Assembly (NCBI RefSeq): GCF_000447205.1 | Contig: NZ_AUWY01000071.1 | Location: 1-64,000, forward strand | Direction of reading: 5' to 3' | DNA: 64,000 nucleotides | From: Sphingobium ummariense RL-3 | GTDB taxonomy: Bacteria; Pseudomonadota; Alphaproteobacteria; Sphingomonadales; Sphingomonadaceae | Part shown: positions 58,834-64,000 of the stretch, piece after piece | Position numbering within the stretch: the stretch's first letter is position 1 | How the letters are laid out: the number at the start of each line of letters is the position of its first letter | Made by a program: the position numbers and the translations under genes | The notes under the pieces: model-generated | Seen by the model: the letters and a program-made list of their open reading frames with translations, nothing else | What the model was told of the DNA's origin: nothing | The model's database searches: none

Positions 58834-59367
58834 ATGGCCCAAGATATTGCAACCCTGGCAGGCGGGTGCTTCTGGTGCACCGAGGCGGTCTATCAGAGCC
58901 TCAAAGGCGTCGGTGCGGTCGAAAGCGGCTATATCGGTGGCAGGGTGCCGAATCCCAGCTATGAGCAGGTCTGCTCCGGCGCAACAGGTCACGCGGAGGC
59001 AATTCGCATCACCTTCGATCCGGATGTAATCAGCTATGGCGACCTTCTCGACATCTTCTTCGCCACGCACGATCCGACGACCTTGAATCGACAGGGCAAC
59101 GACATTGGTACGCAGTACCGGTCGGCGATCTTCCCCCATTCCGCCGAGCAGGAGGCGGAGGCGCGGGCCGCGATCGCGCGTGCGCAGCCCAGCCTGTCCG
59201 ATCCGATCGTCACCGCGATCGAGCCGGAGGCCCCTTGGTATCCGGCCGAAGACTATCACCAGAAATATTGGGACCGGGTGGGTGATCGCAATCCCTATTG
59301 CATGGCGGTGATCCCGCCCAAGCTCGCCAAGCTGCGCAAGGGCTTCGCCGATCGGATCGAGGCCTGA
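58834..59367 (+). CDS. msrA: Peptide methionine sulfoxide reductase A
   Basis: A 177-residue enzyme that repairs methionine-S-sulfoxide in proteins. The catalytic cysteine is C12 in [13 protein letters not shown]. The family loop [20 protein letters not shown], then YRSAIF and the closing YHQKYWDR are all present. The ATG at 58834 follows AAGGAAAATCAGC. No msrB lies adjacent. It could share a transcript with fadD. Confidence 0.95.
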   Translation: MAQDIATLAGGCFWCTEAVYQSLKGVGAVESGYIGGRVPNPSYEQVCSGATGHAEAIRITFDPDVISYGDLLDIFFATHDPTTLNRQGNDIGTQYRSAIFPHSAEQEAEARAAIARAQPSLSDPIVTAIEPEAPWYPAEDYHQKYWDRVGDRNPYCMAVIPPKLAKLRKGFADRIEA

Positions 59368-59460
59368 TCGCATACGGCGCCCGGACGCTGGCGCCGTCCT
59401 TCGGCTATGGTTAAGAAAGGGCCTGGTATGAACGGCCCGTGCTGGTCGAGGGGTGATCGA

Positions 59461-59727
59461 ATGAAGACGAAACTGCTGCTGGGCGCGCCGGTCGCGATGC
59501 TGCTGCTGTCCGGCTGTATCGCGCGGACGGCCGCGAACATCGTCACCATGCCGGTGCGGGCTGGGGCGCAGGCGGCGGACTGGGCCACGACCAGCCAGGA
59601 CGAGGCCGACCGCAATTATGGCCGCAAGATGCGCAAGCAGGAAGCGCGCGAGGGGCGGGAACGCAAGAAGGCGGAGGAACAGCGCCGCAAGGAATGCCGC
59701 CGCGCGGGCTACGACAATTGCGATTGA
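59461..59727 (+). CDS. Small lipoprotein of unknown function
   Basis: An 88-residue lipoprotein: signal MKTKLLLGAPVAMLLLSGC ends in a lipobox. The mature part, ADWATTSQDEADRNYGRKMR then KQEAREGRERKKAEEQRRKE, is a highly charged helix likely forming a coiled coil; it ends with two cysteines (ECRRAGYDNC). The ATG at 59461 follows GAGGGG. I do not recognise a named family. Confidence 0.72.
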   Translation: MKTKLLLGAPVAMLLLSGCIARTAANIVTMPVRAGAQAADWATTSQDEADRNYGRKMRKQEAREGRERKKAEEQRRKECRRAGYDNCD

Positions 59728-59747
59728 GCAGACCGACCTGAGCGACT

Positions 59748-60704
59748 TCAGGCCGCCGCGCGCCGCAGTCGGTCGTTGATCGCGGCGCCGATGCCTTCGG
59801 CGGGGATCGGCGCCACGGCGATCCCCGCGGCAGCGCTGGCGTCCGCCTGGTGAAGCGCCGCGAAAAGATTGGCCGCCGCCTCGCGCACGTCGGCATCCAC
59901 GCTGAGATTGATGTTGCAGGGCATCAGCCCGAAGCCGATCAGGAATTCCTCCTTCTCCGCCTTCAGCGCGTTGAGCCGCACCGGCTTGGACGGCGCATAA
60001 TGGCTTTCCATCTGCCCCGGAGCCTCGATCCGCGCGGCGTCCTGCGCCAGATCGATGGGCAGCCCACTCGCCTGCGCCAGCATCGAGGGCGTGACGGGGC
60101 CGGGACGCAGCAGTCGGACCCGGTCAGCCTCCGGGGCGACGATGGTCGATTCCAGCCCCTCGCTGGTTGGCCCTTCGTCCAGGATCATGCGGATCTTGCC
60201 GTTCAGGCTGGAGAGAACATGTTCGGCGCGCGTGGGGCTGATCCCGCCGCTGCGATTGGCGGAAGGAGCAGCAAGCGGACGGCCGCTCTCCCGGATCAGC
60301 GCGCGCATGGCGGGATGGGCGGGCAGCCGCAGCGCGACGGTAGGCAGGCCGGCCATGATGAGCGGTGACAGGCCGCTGTCGGGCCTGACAGGCAGCACCA
60401 GGGTCAGCGGGCCTGGCCAGAAGCGGGACGCCAGCCGCTCCGCCGCGGGCGAGAATTGGGCCAGACGCCGCGCCATCTCGATATCGGAGACATGGACGAT
60501 CAGCGGATTGAAGCTGGGCCGTCCCTTGGCGGCATAGATCGCGGCAACCGCATGGGAATCCGTCGCGTCGGCAGCCAGGCCATAGACGGTCTCGGTAGGG
60601 ACGGCGATTGGCTCTCCGGCCCGGATCAGCAAAACCGCTTCCCGGAGCGCCTCGGCGCTGTAGCGGCAGATCTTGGTGGACAGGACAGGATTTGCGATAG
60701 TCAC
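59748..60704 (-). CDS. L-threonylcarbamoyladenylate synthase, Sua5 type
   Basis: A 318-residue enzyme making threonylcarbamoyl-AMP, the first step of t6A37 modification of ANN-decoding tRNAs. The YrdC domain has GEPIAVPTETVYGLAADAT, KGRPSFNPLIVHV and PLAAPSANRSGGISPTRAEH. It adds the Sua5-type C-terminal domain with MESHYAPSKPVRLN, absent from short TsaC. The GTG at 60704 is the likely start, since the further upstream frame lacks similarity. It is divergent from the DUF815 gene. Confidence 0.9.
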   Translation of the reverse strand: MTIANPVLSTKICRYSAEALREAVLLIRAGEPIAVPTETVYGLAADATDSHAVAAIYAAKGRPSFNPLIVHVSDIEMARRLAQFSPAAERLASRFWPGPLTLVLPVRPDSGLSPLIMAGLPTVALRLPAHPAMRALIRESGRPLAAPSANRSGGISPTRAEHVLSSLNGKIRMILDEGPTSEGLESTIVAPEADRVRLLRPGPVTPSMLAQASGLPIDLAQDAARIEAPGQMESHYAPSKPVRLNALKAEKEEFLIGFGLMPCNINLSVDADVREAAANLFAALHQADASAAAGIAVAPIPAEGIGAAINDRLRRAAA

Positions 60705-60815
60705 GGCCCCCGGTCTATAATCCCCGACGGCCGTGAGTAAAAGGCCATTGCTACAATGCGATGACAGCACTGCCTCAGACTTGCCGGGACGGCGCGCGGC
60801 CGGTAATCGCAGCGC

Positions 60816-61631
60816 ATGAACGACGCCCTCCTCACCCGCATCGCCGAAGCGCTGGAACGGCTCGCGCCGCCAGCTGCCTCCTCCGCCGATCTTGGCGCCG
60901 CGCCGGCCTATGTCTGGGACGGGCGGGTGATCCGCGTCGTCGAGCGGTTCGAGCCGGTCGATTACGACCTACTGACGGGGATCGACGCGCAGAAGAGCGC
61001 GCTGCTGGACAATACGCGGCGTCTTGCCGCCGGCCATGCCGCGCATGACGTGCTGCTGTGGGGCGCGAGGGGCACGGGCAAGTCCGCAACGGTAGCGGCC
61101 GTGGTGGGCCGGTTGCAGGCAGATGGGCAGGACATCGCCTTGCTGCAATGCGCGATCGACGAACTGGCCAGCCTCCCCAGTCTCTTCACGCTGCTACGTC
61201 GCACGCGCCGGCCTTTCGTCCTGTTCCTCGATGACCTTGGCTTTGATGAGGGCGTGGGCGATGCGCGCCAGTTGCGCTCGCTGCTTCAGGGCGGCACGGC
61301 AGCCCGCCCCTCCAATGTCCGGCTCTACGTGACCTCCAACCGGCGGCATATCGTACCGCGCCACCTGTCGGAGCAGGACGACCCGGTGAACCCGCGCGAC
61401 GTGGTGGACGACAAGATGGCGCTGTCCGATCGCTTCGGCCTCAGCCTCGGCTTCCATGCGATCGACCAACAGGCCTATGTGGACATCGTCGCCGGCTATG
61501 CAGCCAAGCTCGGCCTCTCCTTCGACCCGCAGGAGGCGATCCAGTGGGCGACCCAGCGCGGCAGCCGCTCGGGCCGCGTGGCGTGGCAATATGTGGTGGA
61601 ACTCGCCGGGCGAAACGGGATCGCGGTTTAG
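60816..61631 (+). CDS. DUF815 AAA+ ATPase
   Basis: A 271-residue P-loop ATPase. Walker A is LLWGARGTGKSATVAAV near residue 82, Walker B is PFVLFLDDLGFDE near 135, followed by VRLYVTSNRRHIVPRH and the arginine-finger region DRFGLSLGFHAIDQQAY. DUF815 proteins are widespread, structurally near DnaA/DnaC-like AAA+ enzymes, with no proven function. It ends overlapping the convergent gene by four bases. Confidence 0.87.
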   Translation: MNDALLTRIAEALERLAPPAASSADLGAAPAYVWDGRVIRVVERFEPVDYDLLTGIDAQKSALLDNTRRLAAGHAAHDVLLWGARGTGKSATVAAVVGRLQADGQDIALLQCAIDELASLPSLFTLLRRTRRPFVLFLDDLGFDEGVGDARQLRSLLQGGTAARPSNVRLYVTSNRRHIVPRHLSEQDDPVNPRDVVDDKMALSDRFGLSLGFHAIDQQAYVDIVAGYAAKLGLSFDPQEAIQWATQRGSRSGRVAWQYVVELAGRNGIAV

Positions 61632-62956
61632 CGACCCGGCGTCACCCGCCAGATGACGCCGCCCACATCGTCGCTCACCAGCAGCGCACCCTTGGCGTCG
61701 GCGGTCACATCGACCGGCCGCCCGCGCGCTTCTCCTTCCTTGTCCAGGAAGCCGGTAAGGACATCGATCGGCTTCGCCTTGCCCGCCTCGCCATCATCGG
61801 CAAAGGGCACGAACACGACCTTGTAGCCAGCGGCCGGCTTGCGGTTCCAGCTGCCGTGCAGCCCGACGAAGGCACCGTTGACGAAGGGGGCGCCCAGCTT
61901 CACGTCCTGGGCAAAGCTGAGACCCAGCGGCGCGACATGGTTGCCCAGCGCATAATCGGGCCGCTTGGTATATTCGCGGACCTCGGGCCGCTGGGGCTGG
62001 ACGCGGCGGTCCTCATAACCGCCCCAGTAATTCCAGGGCCAGCCGTAAAAGCCGCCGAACTCCACCCGGGTCAGATAGTCGGGCACCAGGTCGCTGCCCA
62101 GCATGTCGCGCTCGTTCACCACGCCCCACAGCGCGCCGCTGCTCGGCTCGAACGCCAGGCCAACCGGATTGCGCATGCCCGACGCGAAGATGCGATATTC
62201 GCCGGTCTTCGGATCGACCTCCAGCACATTGGCGCGGTTGGCTTCGCTCTCCAGGCCATTCTCGCCGATATTGCTGTTGGAACCGACGCCGACATAAAGC
62301 AGCCCGTTGGGACCGGCCACCAGGCTGCGGGTCCAGTGCATGTTGGGCGCCTGCGCAGGCAGGTTCAGGATCTTGCGGCCCTTCGCCGAAATGCGCAGGT
62401 CGCCGTCCTTGTACGGGAAAGCCATCAGCGCGTCGGTGTTGGCGACATAGAGTGTGTCGCCGATCAGCGCCATGCCATAGGGCGAATGCAGGCCGGTGAG
62501 GAAAGGCGCCTTGGTCTCGGCCCGACCGTCACCGTCCGCATCGCGCAGGATGGTGATGCGGTCGGGGGAGGGGACCCCGGCGCCCGCGCGATCCATGAGA
62601 TAGTTCATCACCCGGTTGACGATGCCGCCGGTGGGACGGGGCGGACTGTTGGTCTCCGCGACCAGGACGTCGCCGTTCGGAAGCCGCAGCAGCGAGCGCG
62701 GATGCGACAGCCCCTCGGCGAAACGGGCGACGCGCAGGCCCTTGGCCGCAACCGGCTGTTCGTTGGCGGTCCAGACGCGCACGTCGGCGACGTTGACGGT
62801 GGGCACCATCTCGCTGCGCGGCGTGGTGAAGACCGGCTCTCGGCCGACATCGGCGCCGACCGGCAGCTGCGCCGTGTCGCCCCGCGTGAAATAGAACAGG
62901 GCGCCTGCCAGGATGACGAGCGCCAGGAGCGTCAGGGCGAAAAGATGCTTTTTCAT
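61628..62956 (-). CDS. PQQ-type sugar dehydrogenase, L-sorbosone dehydrogenase-like
   Basis: A 442-residue protein with an N-terminal membrane anchor or signal (KHLFALTLLALVILAGALFY). The rest is a six-bladed propeller of the glucose/sorbosone dehydrogenase type, with GLSHPRSLLRLPNGDVLVAE, HSPYGMALIGDTLYVANTDA, SLVAGPNGLLYVGVGSNSNI and LVSDDVGGVIWRV. Many relatives lack proven PQQ use, so activity is uncertain. The ATG at 62956 fits the family. It overlaps the end of the DUF815 gene by four bases. Confidence 0.82.
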   Translation of the reverse strand: MKKHLFALTLLALVILAGALFYFTRGDTAQLPVGADVGREPVFTTPRSEMVPTVNVADVRVWTANEQPVAAKGLRVARFAEGLSHPRSLLRLPNGDVLVAETNSPPRPTGGIVNRVMNYLMDRAGAGVPSPDRITILRDADGDGRAETKAPFLTGLHSPYGMALIGDTLYVANTDALMAFPYKDGDLRISAKGRKILNLPAQAPNMHWTRSLVAGPNGLLYVGVGSNSNIGENGLESEANRANVLEVDPKTGEYRIFASGMRNPVGLAFEPSSGALWGVVNERDMLGSDLVPDYLTRVEFGGFYGWPWNYWGGYEDRRVQPQRPEVREYTKRPDYALGNHVAPLGLSFAQDVKLGAPFVNGAFVGLHGSWNRKPAAGYKVVFVPFADDGEAGKAKPIDVLTGFLDKEGEARGRPVDVTADAKGALLVSDDVGGVIWRVTPGR

Positions 62957-63004
62957 GGCGCCACACTTATGTCGCGGATGCGTCGGCGGCAAGGCGGCTT
63001 AAGA

Positions 63005-63175
63005 TCAGGCCTTGCGTTCGCGCAGCCATAGCAGCAACGCGATGACGGCGCCCAGCCCAGTGCCGATCAGCAGGCCGGCGCTTGGTTGTCCCATCGTGCC
63101 GCCCACGATCGCGCCGCCCAGGATGAGGAGGGCGATGATCGCGCCCGCGCCGGTGGGATTCTTCCTGTCCTTCAT
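63005..63175 (-). CDS. Small membrane protein, 56 residues
   Basis: A short gene with AAGGGAAC before its ATG. It codes for a basic start (MKDRKNPTGAG), two hydrophobic helices (AIIALLILGGAIVGGTMG and LLIGTGLGAVIALLLWL) and a basic end (RERKA). This two-helix hairpin is typical of small inner-membrane proteins. It follows the start of the sorbosone dehydrogenase-like gene on the same strand and may be cotranscribed. No function can be given. Confidence 0.7.
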   Translation of the reverse strand: MKDRKNPTGAGAIIALLILGGAIVGGTMGQPSAGLLIGTGLGAVIALLLWLRERKA

Positions 63176-63267
63176 GCCGTTCCCTTGCCATGGTGCGGTG
63201 GGGATTGCCAGCGGCTTGGCCTGCTCGCGAAGATGTGCCGAAACGGGTCTAGGCGCTGTTGGCTCTA

Positions 63268-63299
63268 TCCCGCTTCGGGACAGTCATCCCGCAACGGGA
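63268..63299. promoter_or_regulatory. Two tandem TCCCG-N3-CGGGA palindromes
   Basis: TCCCG-CTT-CGGGA (63268-63280) and TCCCG-CAA-CGGGA (63287-63299) repeat at a 19-base spacing, about 110 bases upstream of the small 63411 gene and in the 235-base gap before it. Twin identical arms with different loops suggest a binding site for a dimeric or tetrameric regulator rather than a terminator. Confidence 0.4.
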
Positions 63300-63410
63300 C
63301 TTGGCAAATGGTCCGTTCACCTTCGTCAGCCGCCTGGAAGCTGGCTCCCGCCGAACTGGCATGGCGATTGAATGCTACGGGCAAAAGGTCGCCAAAAAAG
63401 CGGGGAAAAA

Positions 63411-63620
63411 ATGTTGCTGCCCTATCTGTCGGATCGCGCCTCTTATGAGGACGCGGCCGATCTCATGATGCGCTTCGGGGACAATGCAGGCTATGAGGCG
63501 GCAGCCCGCGCCGACCGCAGCCGCGATCTTGGAAACCACATCCATTTCTGCCGCTGGCGCCAGATCGAGCGGCTGATCGTGCTGCTTTCCTACGACCAGG
63601 CGCTCGGCACCGTCCACTGA
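63411..63620 (+). CDS. Small DUF6961-like protein
   Basis: A 69-residue cytoplasmic protein starting MLLPYLSDRASYEDAADLMM. The stretch RFGDNAGYEAAARADRSRDL then CRWRQIERLIVLLS resembles a family of small proteins common in sphingomonads, which I place as DUF6961-like with caution. It converges with argC. The start ATG at 63411 has GGGGAAAAA before it. Confidence 0.65.
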   Translation: MLLPYLSDRASYEDAADLMMRFGDNAGYEAAARADRSRDLGNHIHFCRWRQIERLIVLLSYDQALGTVH

Positions 63621-63636
63621 TCGGCAGTTCGCTGTC

Positions 63637-64000
63637 CTACAGGCGGAGGCCTGCTGTTTCGGGCAGGCCGGCCAGGATATTGAGGTTCTGTACCGCCGCG
63701 CCGGCCGCACCCTTGCCCAGATTGTCGAGCGTCGCCACCAGCCGCGCCTGATCGCCAGCCGGGCTGCCGAACACGAACAGGGTGAGGCGGTCGGTCGCGC
63801 CGACATTCTCGATCCGCACCTGCGACAGGCTGGCGCTCTCTGCCATCGGCACCACGTTGACGATCGACGAGCCTTCATAGGCTGCGGACAGCGCCGCATG
63901 CAGGTCCGGCGCACGGGGCTGTCCGGGCATGGCGCGTAAATGCAGCGGCACTTCCACCAGCATGCCGCGATAGACGTTCGCAACCGCCGGGGCGAAGATC
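63637..64000 (-). CDS. argC: N-acetyl-gamma-glutamyl-phosphate reductase, C-terminal fragment
   Basis: The frame runs in from the right edge and ends at 63637; about 120 residues are visible. They carry NVYRGMLVEVPLHLRAMPG, YEGSSIVNVVPM and the closing GKGAAGAAVQNLNILAGLPE, the characteristic end of ArgC. The enzyme reduces N-acetylglutamyl phosphate in arginine biosynthesis. The catalytic cysteine lies outside the window. It converges with the small 63411 gene. Confidence 0.92.
   Translation of the reverse strand, partial: IFAPAVANVYRGMLVEVPLHLRAMPGQPRAPDLHAALSAAYEGSSIVNVVPMAESASLSQVRIENVGATDRLTLFVFGSPAGDQARLVATLDNLGKGAAGAAVQNLNILAGLPETAGLRL

Overview
The window looks like a chromosomal segment of a sphingomonad (Alphaproteobacteria, Sphingomonadaceae). 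It is GC-rich throughout. It has the alphaproteobacterial atpI-B-E-b'-b block encoding F0 apart from F1, a RegB/RegA-type redox pair, a DUF1013 (TrcR-like) regulator, SapC and DUF1192 proteins, and several small lipoproteins of the kind found in sphingomonads. Gene density is high and most neighbours converge or overlap. Species cannot be fixed from the sequence alone.

Layout. 1-5.5 kb: the end of a VIT-family transporter, thiol peroxidase (GPx), a NIPSNAP protein, Cu/Zn superoxide dismutase, the 2'-5' RNA ligase-like thpR, a Tat-exported GH127 glycosidase and a Bax-inhibitor-1 membrane protein. 5.6-9.6 kb: a decayed mobile-element zone ending at tRNA-Glu(CTC). It holds LysR and hydrolase fragments, pieces of two other transposases, a frameshifted tyrosine recombinase, and a structurally complete IS3-family element inserted in an IS256-family remnant. 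9.7-19.1 kb: sapC, a D-2-hydroxyacid dehydrogenase of the GlcD type, rhlE, radC and the ydbH-ynbE-ydbL operon. 19.1-22.3 kb: an ArsR regulator with a palindromic operator candidate, then the ATP synthase F0 operon. 22.4-31.4 kb: L,D-transpeptidase, small unknown proteins, nitronate monooxygenase, a hydrolase, a hybrid histidine kinase, a sugar-acid kinase paired with a secreted lyase-like protein, and tRNA-Gly(CCC). 31.5-38.3 kb: one tightly packed operon, cyoABCD-surf1-regB-regA. 38.4-50.1 kb: an MHS-type transporter, a glycosyltransferase, an Amt protein with an altered pore residue, two GIN-domain proteins, M28 and S9 peptidases and unknown proteins. 50.3-64 kb: clpA, a quinone oxidoreductase, an LpxH-like phosphoesterase with a glycosyltransferase, the TrcR-like regulator, fadD, msrA, a Sua5-type enzyme, a DUF815 ATPase, a sorbosone-dehydrogenase-like protein and the end of argC.

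How they work together. Respiration and energy conservation dominate the clear functional groups: cytochrome bo3 oxidase with its assembly factor and redox sensor pair, and the proton channel of ATP synthase. Oxidative-stress functions are scattered (GPx, SodC, MsrA). Envelope functions recur (YdbH/YnbE/YdbL lipid transport, L,D-transpeptidase, LpxH-like enzyme, glycosyltransferases). The kinase and lyase-like pair at 29.4-31.4 kb suggests use of uronate polysaccharides.

I found no CRISPR array and no clearly new defence or biosynthetic system. The most unusual items are the nested mobile-element zone beside tRNA-Glu, the His-to-Gln change in the Amt pore, the RegBA pair inside the cyo operon, and a family of small tetraloop hairpins that all sit where genes converge.
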